Position numbers and translations under genes: made by a program
Part shown: positions 1 through 12,325 of the stretch, one piece after another
Numbering within the stretch: position 1 is the stretch's first letter
Layout of the letters: the number at the start of each line of letters is the position of its first letter
The notes under the pieces: model-generated
Seen by the model: only the letters and a program-made list of their open reading frames with translations
Databases searched by the model: none
What the model was told of the DNA's origin: nothing
NCBI GenBank assembly: GCA_025210615.1
Contig: JAOARJ010000010.1
Span: 1-64,000, forward strand
DNA from: Candidatus Altimarinota bacterium
GTDB taxonomy: Bacteria > Patescibacteriota > Gracilibacteria > BD1-5 > UBA6164
DNA: 64,000 nt
Direction: 5' to 3'

Positions 1-10
1 ATTTCCTCCT
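1..10 (-). promoter_or_regulatory. Ribosome-binding site of a gene beyond the left edge
   Basis: On the minus strand these bases read AGGAGGAAAT, a near-perfect Shine-Dalgarno sequence at the edge of the window, so a leftward gene probably starts just outside. Strong Shine-Dalgarno sites are rare among the UGA-decoding genes here, where most starts have only A/T-rich leaders, but two UGA-free genes have them. Confidence 0.5.
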
Positions 11-14
11 TACG

Positions 15-44
15 CCTTTCTTGTGACTAGCCTTTCTTGTGACT
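15..44. repeat. Tandem 14-bp direct repeat
   Basis: CCTTTCTTGTGACT occurs at 15-28 and again at 31-44, separated by AG. It lies in the leader of the presumed leftward gene at the left edge. It may be a duplicated regulatory site or a simple local duplication; nothing else supports a function. Confidence 0.6.
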
Positions 45-162
45 CTTTATTCACACTCATAAGCCAATCTTTTATTTATAATATAATAAATACTTATATA
101 AAATATTGTAGAAATTTTTCTGTTTCTGTCAAGAGTAAAATCTCACTTTTTTTATTTTTTGG

Positions 163-190
163 TTGACTATTTAAAATTAGTTTTTATATT
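163..190 (+). promoter_or_regulatory. Sigma70-type promoter of the Nudix gene
   Basis: TTGACT (163-168), a 16-base spacer and TATATT (185-190) lie about 30 bases upstream of the ATG at 220. Confidence 0.5.
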
Positions 191-219
191 TAATTATATT
201 AAAATATAACTAAATAATT

Positions 220-633
220 ATGGTTGATATCAATAATATTCCTAGAGTTTGAGTAATGTTTATCTTAAAAAAAGATGATAAAATTCTAATGCTAAAAAGA
301 AAATGAAGCCACGCTAGCTGAACTTGGGCATTTGTCTGATGACATTTAGATTTTATGGAAACTGTTGAAAAGTGTGTTGCTAGAGAATGCTTAGAAGAAA
401 CAAATATAAAAGTAAAAAATGTAGAAATTTTATGAATAACACAAGACTTTTATAAAGAGGAAAATAAACATTATATAACAATAGTTACAAAATGCGAATA
501 TGACTCTTGAGAATTAAAAATTATGGAACCTCATAAATGTGATGCTATGGATTGGTTTGATATTAATAATATTCCTTCTCCATTAATGCTCTCTACTGAA
601 AATACAATAAAAGATTTTAAGAGATATTTATAA
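220..633 (+). CDS. Nudix hydrolase
   Basis: Single-domain Nudix protein of 137 residues. The Nudix box is complete: a Gly-Gly-His start, then RECLEETN with the metal-binding glutamates, at about residues 40-62. Both glycines that open the box are encoded by TGA, so the protein is intact only under code 25. Nudix enzymes hydrolyse nucleoside diphosphates linked to another group; the ADWFD-like tail (DAMDWF) suggests a MutT/NUDT15-like nucleotide-sanitising enzyme, but the substrate cannot be read from the sequence. The gene is monocistronic, with its own promoter upstream and a hairpin terminator shared with the convergent gyrB. Confidence 0.9.
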
Positions 634-644
634 TATAAAATAAA

Positions 645-681
645 AAAACTTTAGATTAATTTCTAAAGTTTTATTTTTTTA
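645..681. terminator. Bidirectional terminator between the Nudix gene and gyrB
   Basis: A 10-bp stem (AAACTTTAGA with TCTAAAGTTT) and a 6-base loop are flanked by A- and T-runs on both sides. It serves the two convergent genes. Confidence 0.75.
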
Positions 682-2586
<1,905 letters not shown>

Positions 2587-2626
2587 AGTTTTTTATTATT
2601 ATTAAATTATTTTTTTTATTATTTTT

Positions 2627-3286
2627 TTAATATTGTTCTATCACAAGCCATATATTTCAAGTCTTTCATCAAAGCCATCTATGATATGGATATTTTGGAT
2701 TTCAGTCTTTATCTGTTTGTAAATCTACATCAAATCTTCTATGTGAGTTTCAAGGCATTAATCACACTGTTTCATATAAACTATCTTCTTTTTTATTTTC
2801 AAATTTTTGCATAAATCAATCTCACATTATATTTGTATGAATTTCTACAAAATTATGAACATTATGAATTCAGCAATTAACTCTAGGTCAGCAAAACCAA
2901 TAATTAAATTTATATTTTTCTCATAAAAACTCTTTTTCTAATTGATTAGAACGATAAAGGTCTGCTTTATCAAGTCCACATCAAGGAAATAAATCATCTC
3001 AAGAAATCCAGTTTTTTCTACAAAAATCTCAATACTCTTTATTTACATCTATTTCATTTAATAATATATTTCTATCATCTACTTTTATTACTATAACTAA
3101 AGTATCTTCTAATACTTCTAAGTTTATTTTATAATAAATAGAAGATTCAAATTTATTTAGTCATCTTCATGTATCTTCTTTAATTTTTCAAGATATAACA
3201 GTAATAATAGAAGGAGAATTTATTTCTAATTTATTTCAAGAATTTAGTTCTAGTAATTCAAATTTAATATTTTTTAAATCTAACAT
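2627..3286 (-). CDS. Cupin-like protein of unknown function
   Basis: 219 residues, not assigned to a named family. The middle of the protein has a His-rich stretch (CGIHNVHNFVEIHT) followed by a glycine turn, and then GLMPGNSHRRF. This resembles the two short metal-binding motifs of a cupin barrel. There is no signal peptide or membrane segment. It sits between prfA and gyrB on the same strand (20 bases after prfA, 40 bases before gyrB) and is probably co-transcribed with them. The cupin assignment is inference from motif spacing only; a structure-based search would settle it. Confidence 0.6.
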
Positions 3287-3306
3287 AACTATTTAATTAA
3301 AATTTA

Positions 3307-4380
3307 TTAAGCTCCCTTAGCAGCATTTTCTAATTTTTGCGCTTGATCAAAGGCTCATAAAGCTTCTACAATCGGAGCTAATTTCCCTGTCATAACTTGT
3401 GGAATTCCAGAAAAATTCTGCCCAATTCTATGGTCTGTTATTCTATCTTGTGGAAAATTATAAGTTCTAATTTTTTCACTTCTATCTCAAGAACCTACTT
3501 GAGCTAATCTTTCTTCTCATAATTCTTTGGCTTTTCTTTCTTCTTCAGCAGCATATATTCTTGCTCTTAATACTTCCCAAGCTTTATCTCTATTTGCATG
3601 TTGACTTCTTCAATCCTGACATTCAGCTACAATTCCTGTTGGAATATGTGTTAATCTTACTGCTGATTCTGTTTTATTTACGTGTTGTCCACCAGCTCAA
3701 CTAGCTCTGAAAAAATCCATTCTTACATCTTCATTTTTTATTTCAATGTCAACGTCATCAACTTCAGGAAGAACTGCTACAGTAATAGCAGAAGTATGTA
3801 CTCTTCATTTACTTTCTGTCGTTGGAATTCTTTGTACTCTGTGAGTTCATCACTCATATTTAAAAATGCTATAAGCTCATTCTCAATTAATTTTCATCAC
3901 AATTTCTTTTACTCATCCTGTTTCTGAAGCACTTTGTTCAACAATTTCTGTTTTAAATCATTTTTCTTCAGCAAAATTTATATAAGCTCTAGCTAATTCT
4001 CACGCAAATAAAGCCGCTTCTTCTCATCAAGTACCCGCCCTTACTTCAAGCATTATATTTTTATCATCATTTGGGTCTTTAGGTAAAAGAGCTATTTTTA
4101 ATTCTTCTTCTAATCTTTCAATAATACTTTCAGCTTCAGATTTTTCAGCTTTAGCTAACTCTTTCATCTCTGGATCATTATCTTCTAGCATTATTTTTGC
4201 TTCTTCTAATGTTTGATATGCATCCTTATATTCCTTATATAATGAAACAGCTTCTTCTATAGCTTTTTTTGCAGAAGAAACTTTTTTTACTTTTTTTTGA
4301 TCTGAGAAAATTTCGGGATTAGAAAGCTCTTTTTCTAACTGATTAAATTCTTCAACTAAATTATCTAAATTAAATTTCAT
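3307..4380 (-). CDS. prfA: Peptide chain release factor 1 (RF1)
   Basis: RF1 of 357 residues, the usual length. It has an N-terminal coiled region, the codon-recognition motif Pro-Thr-Thr in [10 protein letters not shown] (the PxT motif that reads UAA and UAG), and the catalytic [10 protein letters not shown] loop that triggers peptide release. The two glycines of GGQ are GGT and GGA codons. In a code-25 organism RF1 should be the only class I factor, because RF2 would terminate at UGA; no RF2-like gene is in the window. Usual RF1 motifs are PAT or PVT, so PTT is slightly unusual. The ATG is clear, and a gene-free stretch with the cdsA terminator lies upstream. Confidence 0.97.
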
Positions 4381-4509
4381 ATTTATTTTATTATATATTT
4401 TTTATATTACGCAAGCCATATTAATCATTTTTTTAAAAAAAGCAAGTCTTTTAAGGGGTAAAATCCTATTTTTCAAAAAAATTGCTTAAAACGCAAATTT
4501 TTAAGTTAA

Positions 4510-4546
4510 AAAGTCAAAAAGACGGAAGTTTTTTCAAACTCCCGCC
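4510..4546 (-). terminator. GC-rich terminator of the cdsA-like gene
   Basis: Read on the minus strand, an 11-bp stem starting GGCGGGAGTTT closes on AAACTTCCGTC around a GAAA loop, followed by TTTTTGAC. The two G-U pairs form only in this orientation. It is much more GC-rich than most terminators of the window. Confidence 0.8.
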
Positions 4547-4577
4547 TTATAATCATAAGCGTCACTCCTAAAAAATA

Positions 4578-5327
4578 TTAATTTAGAAAAATGCAAGCAG
4601 CTGGGAACAAGAACACCCAGCTGTCAACACGATCACTCAACCCTCCGATAGGGCCAAGTGTGGCGACAAAATCACCAACATTCAAATGTCGTTTACAATA
4701 GGAGAAAGTAGCATCTCCAATGGCTGCAAGAGTAGCAAGAATTTCTACCTGAAAAGGTTCAAAGTTAAGGTATTCCTGCGGAAATATTTTTCTAACAACA
4801 CCATAGATAAGCGCTGTAAAAAATATTCCCAGCATAGCTGCTGTAACACTTTTCTTCTTGTTAATATATTTTGGATATGGAATTTTAATCCAATACCATT
4901 CGCTAGTACTAATTTTTTTCCCAAAAAAATTGGCAAAGCTATCACATGTAATTGCGATAGCAACTAGCTCTACAACTACAGTTTTATCTAGAACCGTAGC
5001 CAACCCTAATGACAAAATAGCCATACAAAATATAAACGTAACTCCTAGAAATTTAAGCTCATTTCTTTGTTGGCAACTATGTAACGCCACCATCATCTCA
5101 ATAACAAGGACCACCGCTACTAAGATAACTAAGTTCCAAACCTCGGCATATTTATAAATATGTCCCAACAAGACCACCGCCAGGACAAGAGAAAATATCG
5201 TCTTCCCACCGACCGTACCTTTTCCATCATTTCTATAAAAAAAAGGCATTTTTTTTGAAATTATTCCTGCCCAGAAGGACAGAAAGAAGAAAAAACCTAC
5301 TCCATAGATAGAAAATACGTATGTCAT
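4578..5327 (-). CDS. cdsA: Phosphatidate cytidylyltransferase (CDP-diglyceride synthase), UGA-free
   Basis: 249-residue polytopic membrane protein with about seven hydrophobic segments. The C-terminus has the CdsA signature: SYCKRHLNVGDF followed by LGPIGGLSDRVDS, with the paired Asp residues that bind metal. Earlier, DSFANFFGKK matches the conserved DxxAYxxGrxfG region. It would make CDP-diacylglycerol from phosphatidate and CTP for phospholipid synthesis. All its glycines are GGN and no TGA occurs in 249 codons, unlike the neighbours. It has a TTGACT-N16-TATAGT promoter, a perfect AGGAGGT site five bases before the ATG, and its own GC-rich terminator. I infer recent transfer from a standard-code bacterium. 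Confidence 0.88.
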   Translation of the reverse strand: MTYVFSIYGVGFFFFLSFWAGIISKKMPFFYRNDGKGTVGGKTIFSLVLAVVLLGHIYKYAEVWNLVILVAVVLVIEMMVALHSCQQRNELKFLGVTFIFCMAILSLGLATVLDKTVVVELVAIAITCDSFANFFGKKISTSEWYWIKIPYPKYINKKKSVTAAMLGIFFTALIYGVVRKIFPQEYLNFEPFQVEILATLAAIGDATFSYCKRHLNVGDFVATLGPIGGLSDRVDSWVFLFPAACIFLN

Positions 5328-5377
5328 AATACCTCCTGAGCTTCATTGTTTTTGTTTCTGTTTTAAACACCAAAAAT

Positions 5378-5405
5378 ACTATATATAAAAATTATATATA
5401 GTCAA
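5378..5405 (-). promoter_or_regulatory. Promoter of the cdsA-like gene
   Basis: On the minus strand TTGACT (5405-5400), a 16-base spacer and TATAGT (5383-5378) lie about 45 bases upstream of the start at 5327. Confidence 0.6.
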
Positions 5406-5418
5406 GTATAAAATTATT

Positions 5419-6027
5419 TTATTTTTCTCTATCTTCATAAGCTTCTAAATAAGCTTCTTTATTCGTCTTCCCTAAATTTTCTTTTAATTTTCAAATATTT
5501 CAAATAATCAAAACGATAAATAAATATGATGACATTATCTCCCACATTGTAAAAATTTTCGCTATTTGATAAACTGGCGAAATATCACCAAATCATACAG
5601 TCGTGAAAGTTACAATACTATAATAAAAATAATCAACCAAAGTTTCTGCTCATTTAAAAGCTCAAGGATATAATCTATCAACAAAGCTATAAATAAATCC
5701 AAATGAAATCAAAAACGCTAAAATATAAATCGTTAATCTAATGAAAAATAGCATATAACTATTCTCTTCATTTAGTTTCATTATCGCCTTTAAAGAAACA
5801 ACATAAATAAATAATGTCGCTGATAAAACTAGCGCGTAAAAACTAATCCTCATAATATTATCAGGAATATGAAATGGCAATAAATTACCGAAAAATACTC
5901 TATCAAAAGCAATATTCCAAAACAAAGAAGCAAAAAATATCGCAATATCTCATTTTAATAAATTAATTCTTTGCTTTGTTATATTATACATTCACAAATT
6001 ATTTTTTAAAAATCTGTATAAAAACAT
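5419..6027 (-). CDS. Potassium channel family protein
   Basis: 202 residues with an N-terminal membrane bundle of about three helices, a pore helix, the selectivity filter TTVGFGD, and a last transmembrane helix followed by a short charged tail. This is the ion-channel (Ion_trans_2) arrangement, without a RCK/TrkA domain. The first glycine of the filter is a TGA codon and the second is GGT, so reading UGA as stop would destroy the pore. It probably sets membrane potential or K+ flux as a tetramer. It lies 14 bases downstream of obg on the same strand and may be co-transcribed with it. Confidence 0.9.
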
Positions 6028-6041
6028 TTTTGATATAAATA

Positions 6042-7439
6042 TTATAAATTATATTTTAATTTATCCAAATTTAAAATTTTCCCTGCTATTTCAACTTTTG
6101 GAGCAATTTCTTCAGCTTCTTCTTCTTTATCATTTTCAAAATAAAAACTATTATCAATATCTTCTTCTTCCATAACTTTATCTAACTCTTTTTCGATTTT
6201 TTTCATTGCTCAAATTTTATCTAAAACATCATAAACTCTCATAACTGCTTCAAAATTATCAAAATCTGTCATTCTTACAATTTGTTCAATTCTCTTTCAA
6301 GTAATTTTAAAAGATAATCTTCATAAATATTCTATATTGTATTTTCTTGGATTCTCTTCATCTTCCTCTCTTAAATCAAAAATTTTTATTTTCTCTTGCT
6401 CTAATTCTCTTCATTCTTCATCTAAATTTTCTTCTTCTAAAATATTTATATCACTAGCAAAATTATCTATTAAATAATCCTTAAAACTATCTAATCAAAT
6501 ATCACTAACACTACTAATTATAAAATCAATATTTTTATTAAATTTATTTTTAAATTCACTTTTTATAAATTCAAGCATTTCTTTATCTAATAAATCCGCC
6601 TTAGAAAGCACTATAACTTCTCTTTTTTCAGCTAAAGAACTAGAAAAATATTCAAGCTCTTTTCTAATATCACTATAATCTTCAAAAACTTTATCTAATC
6701 TATAGGCATCAAGTAAATGAACAATAACTCAAGTTCTTTCAATATGTTTTAAAAACTCTATTCAAAGCCCTTTTCATTCACTTGCTCAAGGAATTAAACC
6801 AGGTACATCTTCTAAAACTAATGATTTTCATTTATGCTCTAATACTCATAAATTTGGCGTCAGTGTCGTAAAAGGATAATCTCAAATTTTTGGTTTTACA
6901 TTAGTCAAGATAGAAATAAGTGTTGATTTTCAAGCTGAAGGAATTCAAATAATTCAAATATCAGCTACTAATTTTAGCTCAAAAATAAATTCTCCTTCTT
7001 CAGAAATATCTCAAAGCTCCGCAAAACGAGGCGCTTGTCTAACAGAAGACACAAAATGGGCATTACCATACCCTCATCTACCTCATTTAAGTAAAATCAA
7101 TTTAGTGTTTTTTTCATCTAAATCAGCTACTACTTCTCCAGTTTGCGCATTTTTTATAATCGTTCAAACAGGCACTTCTAAAACTAAATCCTCTCAATTA
7201 GCTCAGTGCATATTATTTGGCATTCAATGTTCTCCATTTCTAGCTTTAAGTTCTTTTCTATGTCTATATTCACTTAAAGTATTTAAATTATCATTTGTCA
7301 CAATAATCACATCTCATCATTTTCACCCATCTCATCCCCAAGGTCATCCCTTTGGAATATATTTTTCTCTTCTCCAAGATACTATTCAATCTCAACCTTT
7401 TCCAGCAGATAATTTTATTTTTGCTTCATCAATAAACAT
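6042..7439 (-). CDS. obg: GTPase Obg/CgtA
   Basis: 465-residue ribosome-associated GTPase. The N-terminal glycine-rich Obg fold is present (AKIKLSAGKGGDG, PKGGPWGGDGGKGG) with most glycines written TGA. The G domain shows G1 GIPSAGKST, G2 FTTLTPN, G3 DVPGLI and a degenerate G4 SKAD. A long acidic C-terminal extension follows, different from the usual OCT domain. Obg takes part in 50S maturation and the stringent response. The start ATG reads MFIDEAKIK, as in the family. The leader before it is A/T-rich, with the terminator of the neighbouring gene beyond. Confidence 0.96.
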
Positions 7440-7524
7440 TTTTTATATTTTTTCTTAATTTTTATAATATACATCTAAATTTATGCGTATTTTATACAAT
7501 TTTTAAAAAATAGCAAAAAATAAA

Positions 7525-7551
7525 AAAACTCTAGTTATTTTTAGAGTTTTA
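7525..7551 (-). terminator. Terminator overlapping the end of the fibrinogen-like gene
   Basis: The stem AAAACTCTA pairs with TAGAGTTTT; on the minus strand it is followed by a long T-run. It shares the ACTCTA/TAGAGT stem with terminators at 8545, 34657 and 40027. Confidence 0.7.
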
Positions 7552-8448
7552 TCTAATCATCCGTTCACTATGATTACTTCTTCTTTCATTAATATCTGTT
7601 GTTCATCATCATTGGCAAACTGCTCAAGTTGTATCCCAAGGAGAAGACCAACCACAGTTGCTTACCCATCACCATCACCAAGATTCTGTAACCCATCAAG
7701 TAGTGTGATCTCTTGTAAAACAGTTTCAAGCGGCCCAAGCATCACGATCTTTATCTGTTGTTGACAATTGAACTCAGTTCGTGTATCCTCAATTATAGAA
7801 AAAATTTCACCAAGTTAATGTATAATTAGCTCACTCATTCAAAGTAAAAGCTCAGCTTGCTGTTCTATCTTTTCAAGATGTATCAACACATTTTACCATA
7901 AGCTCAGAAGTTCACATTTTATTCCAATATTTAATTCAAAGCCATCAATTTTTATCAGAATCCGAGCCTTGATCAGTAGTTCAAGCTATAACCTGCGCTT
8001 CAGTCGCTGATATTCAAGCTATATTCCTAACTCAATTTACAACTCTAGTCCAACCTCATCAAGCAGTCGTCATATCACAATAAACCTCAAAAGCACTTCA
8101 AGAATATCAAGTCGGTTTAATAAAATATTTTCAATCTTTATTTAAATAAGAACTTTTAGTGTCCAAAATATTTTTACAGCTTGTTCAAGGATTTTCTTGC
8201 GTTCAATATTCTACATCTCACAAACATTTTCAACTATTATCACAAATTTTTCAAGTTACATATAATTTTCAATCTAACTTAATGTCACTTCAAGATACAT
8301 CTATTTTATTAGTTAGATTAGAAATATTTGTCCAAGTAGAATTATCTAATACTTCTCAAGAATTTTTAGTAATAGTAATAGCACTAATAAAATTAGCTAA
8401 ATATATTCAACTTAATAATATTGATAAAGTTAAAATGAATTTTTTCAT
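7549..8448 (-). CDS. Secreted fibrinogen-like domain protein (paralog 1)
   Basis: 299 residues. An N-terminal signal segment (MKKFILTLSILLS) is followed by a repeat-poor spacer, then a Cys-containing module with SCKNIL, FEVYCDMTTAGGGWT and later Trp/Gly-rich stretches. FEVYCDMTT..GGWT is the hallmark of fibrinogen-C/COLFI-type domains found in bacterial surface lectins. The first about 85 residues are nearly identical to the protein at 34756, while the rest diverges. It is probably exported and binds glycans or the host surface; the binding role is inference. It ends inside its terminator. Confidence 0.82.
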
Positions 8449-8544
8449 AATTTTCTAGAAATTATTTAATATTTAATAATTAAAGTGATTATAACTATTT
8501 TTATACTAAAAATCAAATTTTTTAAAAAATATAAATTTGACAAA

Positions 8545-8571
8545 ATAAAAACTCTAGTACTTAACTAAAGT
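8545..8571 (-). terminator. Terminator after the M23-SLH gene
   Basis: On the minus strand ACTTTAGT pairs with ACTAGAGT (one G-U) and is followed by TTTTTATTTTG. The 8449-8581 gap holds nothing else. Confidence 0.6.
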
Positions 8572-8581
8572 CTTTATTATT

Positions 8582-10489
8582 TTATCTTTCTAAATACATC
8601 ATATTTACTACTTCTCATCTTGTTAATTGTTTATTCGGTTCAAATTTATTATCACTATACTCTAATAATTCATTTTCAACAGCGTATACCACATATGGAT
8701 AATACCAAGCTGATGACTCTACATCTGTTACACTTATTTTTCTTTCAGCATATTTATCCATTGAAATTCATTTCGCCTTTAATAATAATTTAAGACCTTC
8801 TATTCTTGTTAAATTATTATTTGGATTAAATAATTTATTTTTTAGACTAAGAATATTCATTTCAACGAATTTATTTACATATTTTAGTTGCCAAGAATCA
8901 ACTCATACATCACCAAAATATTGTTTTGTATCCTTAGAAGTTCATAAATTTAATCATACTGATAACATTTTTAAATTTTCTACTCTTGAAATATTATTTT
9001 CAGGTTTAAATGTTCAATCACTATAACCAGCAATTAATCCTCGTTCTCTAAAATATTCGATAGAATAATAATATTTATAATCTTTGTTTATATCTGTAAA
9101 TTTTGGAGTTTCTTTTTTATCTTCATCTTTATTATCACTATTATTTTGATTATTATTTGTTTCTTCTGTTTTTGCTGGCTCAGTTGGCTTCTCTGGAGCA
9201 CTATTAAATTCTATTTTTTCTTCATCATCTTTTTTAATTTCTTCTTCTGTTTTATCTACTTCATCAAGCAAACTAACAGTATCATAAGAATTTATATTAA
9301 GTGTTCAAGTAAAATTACTTAAACTTCCTCAGTTACTAGAAACGACATTTTCATTATCATCAACATCAGCAATAGTAACTTTTTCTTCTTTCTTTATCAC
9401 AATTTCTTCATGAGCTTTTTCATCCTCTTTTTGCCCACTGCTTTCTTTATTATTATCACTATTATTAGTATTATCTTGATTATTTTTTGAATTATCAGAA
9501 TTATTATCTGGTTTATCTATACTACTAACTATTTCATTACTATCCTTAGTATCACTAGTATTATCAGAATTATTTTGATTATTATTTTCTTCTGGCTTTT
9601 CTATTACAACAGAAATATTATCTGAACTATCTGTCGCCACGCTATTATTTTGGTATTTATAAATAAAATTTATCGGATGAATTGTATATTTCATAGCATT
9701 CTCTTTTCATACTCAAGCGTTTATTCAACCATAAAAACTCACTCCTGCATCACGAGTATCTTGACTCGAAAATGGCCAGTATAAATGATAAGGCGCGTTA
9801 TCTACATCAATTTGAAAATGCAGATGAGAACCTGTTGAAGTACCTCAAGTGTTTCACACTGTTCAAATCATTTCTCCTCTAGAAACTTTATCTCAAGCGC
9901 TTACTTCTCTAGAATTCAAATGAGCATATCAAGAAAATAAATTTACTGTTTTTCAATTATAATTCACATTTTCATGTCTTACAACTATCACATTACCATA
10001 TCAAGATGCTTGATAATCAGATAAAACTACAACGCCGTTTGCAATAGATTTCACAGGAGTTCAAATAGGAGCTTTTATATCAACAGCCAAATGACTACCA
10101 GCATATTCTTTATAATCAGACTTATAAGTCCCCATATATGGCGTTGTATAAATAAGTTTTGCTATTTGAGCTTCTTTATAAGCATCACTTCAAACAGTTA
10201 AATTATCTAAATTTTTTCAAAAAACATTAGGGTCATATTTTGGAATATCAATAAATTTATTGCTATCAATTTCACTAAAAGTCAAAGTTCTATCAGTCAT
10301 AACTCTATAATCAGGTACCATACTAAATGGCATAACAGTACCATCAAAAGGATCAGCTTTTGTCGTTACATTTAAGACAGATGTATAAAGTGGAGAACCT
10401 GTTATTCCAAATAAATAAACCAAAACAAGTCAAATATTGACTATCCAAGGAGTTAAATAATGTTTTTCTATAAATCCAATTTTCTTCAT
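8582..10489 (-). CDS. Cell-surface M23 peptidase with SLH domains
   Basis: 635 residues. A hydrophobic N-terminal segment (about residues 15-32) anchors or exports it. An M23/LytM zinc metallopeptidase domain follows, with the HxxxD motif in GSHLAVD (about 133-137) and HxH in GSHLHFQ (about 215). Then comes a low-complexity Asn/Asp/Glu/Lys linker (about 285-470). The C-terminus carries S-layer homology modules ([34 protein letters not shown]) that bind secondary cell-wall polymer. It would cleave peptidoglycan cross-bridges while held at the cell surface, either for self-remodelling or for attacking a neighbour's wall. Confidence 0.9.
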
Positions 10490-10585
10490 AATTTTGTTTT
10501 TATTTTTATTATTTTATTCATAATATCATAAATTTTAAAATAAAACAAAATTCAAGCGCACTTTTTTATAAAAATTATTTTTAAA

Positions 10586-10611
10586 CAAAAAAATAGCCTA
10601 GTTAAGACTAT
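10586..10611 (-). terminator. Weak terminator after the gene at 10623
   Basis: On the minus strand ATAGTC pairs with GGCTAT (one G-U) and is followed by seven T. Confidence 0.5.
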
Positions 10612-10622
10612 AAAAATTAATA

Positions 10623-11444
10623 TTAAAACTCAAATTTAACTCAAGTTTCAGTATTATAATCTCATTTAAATATTAAAGTGTTAATATGTTTTTTCTCTCC
10701 TGCTTTTAATTTAATAGGAATTGTCACATATTGATATTGAGTATAAGAATCAATAATTTCTCACCTATGCGTATCATTTATACGAAATTTTTTAAAATAA
10801 TTAACTTTTTTTCATATATCAAGCTGTTCTCAATCTATTCTAACAGTAAAAACAATTGCTCATAAAGATTCATCAAAAATTGCTAACTTAGGAAATTTTT
10901 CAAGATCAGTAGCACTTTGATAGTTACAAAATTGCTCATCATTATATGGATAAAATCTTATTTCTCACTTTATGTCCCTATCAATAGCATTTTCTATATC
11001 AAAATCTATTATTTTTTTATTATATTTTAAACCAACATCATCATACTTTGTACCCAAATAATACTCTTCTAAAAGTTTATCATCTTCAATATACTCTTTT
11101 ATTCTAAGAACATCTTCTCTAAAAAAAATAAACAACTCTTTATTATCAAATAATTCTTTCACTTTATTTTGTCAAAACTCTTGTAATAATTTTTTTAATA
11201 ATTCAGGTTGTTTATTTATAGTCGGTTCTCCTCTACCAAAATCTTTGAAATCAGTATAACGAGAATTACTTATTTTTACATTTCATTTTAATCATCAAAA
11301 TGGTTTTACAACAATATTATCAAAATTTTGTCTACACCAATCATAATCTAATTCATCCAGTTTTTCTTTACTTTCAGCAATAATATTATTATTCATTGAT
11401 AAAAACAAACAAGAAATTATAATAAAACTAATGATTTTTTTCAT
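10623..11444 (-). CDS. Exported protein of unknown function
   Basis: 273 residues, not recognised. A classic signal peptide (MKKIISFIIISCLFLSMNN) with Cys12 precedes a soluble, charged domain rich in Lys, Asp, Tyr and Phe. The C-terminal half looks beta-rich (YQYVTIPIKLKAGEKK, LIFKGDYNTET), which could be an immunoglobulin-like fold. Several glycines are TGA, so it is adapted to this host. It lies in the run of secreted proteins between obg and the glycosyltransferases and has its own start and weak terminator. Confidence 0.7.
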
Positions 11445-11514
11445 AAAATTTTAATTAGATAAATAAAATATTAAAATCATTTTAATTAAAATACACAAAA
11501 ATACAAATTTAAAT

Positions 11515-11542
11515 TTGACTTATCTAAAATAATATATACACT
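11515..11542 (+). promoter_or_regulatory. Promoter of the UGA-free secreted gene
   Basis: TTGACT (11515-11520), a 16-base spacer and TACACT (11537-11542) lie about 55 bases upstream of the TTG start at 11602. Confidence 0.5.
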
Positions 11543-11601
11543 TTTTACGCGATTTTATTTTTCAATACACAATAAAAAAACAAAAAAAGGATTAAAAAAA
11601 G

Positions 11602-12294
11602 TTGAAAAAATTTACTATAAACTTATTTTTGGTATTGGCACTGTTGTTACCGCTAAAAGCTATGGCTCAAGAAGTTGGTTTAACTATGATGACAGATGAA
11701 GAGTTAAACTATCCAATGGCTACATCATACTTTATGTATGAAATCGGCAGTAACTGGGGAAAATTTGTAATTAACAATGAAGAAACTAGTTATGGTGATT
11801 TCATTGATTACCTCAGCTACGGCGACTTCATCTACAAAGTAGATGAATATGGATATCTTCGCGGCCATACTGATGTCGTTTTTACTCAATTAGAAGAAAT
11901 TCCTGGAGGAAAAAAAGGAAACTATTTCAGAATTGGAACAGAAGATGAAGACACTGGACAATGCGCAGCATTAGTGAAAGGACTTGTTCCTAAATTAAAT
12001 TGTTATACTGGCAATTGGGTTCCTGGTGTACGGGTTCCGGAAAAAAAATACTTAAAGCACTGGGTTCCTGGAATGGCCATTGGTAAATTTGACGGCTATT
12101 CAAACTATCAGTCTAATCCAAACCCCCACTCTGCTTTAATCATAAAAGTTGACCAAGACCATGGAACTATTACCGTTTTGGAGCAAAATTATGATTATGG
12201 AATACATAAGGCCAACTTCCGAACTCTGAATTTCACAAGCACAAGTGACTACGGAAATATCACTAAATATAATGCAATAGATATACGAAAATAA
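11602..12294 (+). CDS. Secreted BPSL0067-like (NlpC/P60-type) protein, UGA-free
   Basis: 230 residues starting at TTG, chosen because it gives a complete signal peptide (KKFTINLFLVLALLLPLKAMAQ region) after an AAGGATTA leader. The mature part has a Cys in GQCAALVKGLVP, PGMAIGKFDG and a His in NPHSALIIK followed by TVLEQNY. This resembles the BPSL0067 family, whose Cys-His pair suggests a cell-wall amidase or peptidase. About twenty glycines are all GGN, with no TGA. It has a TTGACT promoter and its own terminator. I infer recent import from a standard-code organism; the enzymatic role is by resemblance only. Confidence 0.72.
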   Translation: MKKFTINLFLVLALLLPLKAMAQEVGLTMMTDEELNYPMATSYFMYEIGSNWGKFVINNEETSYGDFIDYLSYGDFIYKVDEYGYLRGHTDVVFTQLEEIPGGKKGNYFRIGTEDEDTGQCAALVKGLVPKLNCYTGNWVPGVRVPEKKYLKHWVPGMAIGKFDGYSNYQSNPNPHSALIIKVDQDHGTITVLEQNYDYGIHKANFRTLNFTSTSDYGNITKYNAIDIRK

Positions 12295-12325
12295 AAACAA
12301 AAAAATTGAAAATAAAATCGTCATT

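Noticed and set aside
7105-7458. Plus-strand open frame of 117 codons
   Set aside because: It is antisense to obg, whose motifs are complete on the minus strand; it has no motifs of its own.
8159-8458. Plus-strand open frame of 99 codons
   Set aside because: It is antisense to the fibrinogen-like gene and only reflects its codon composition.
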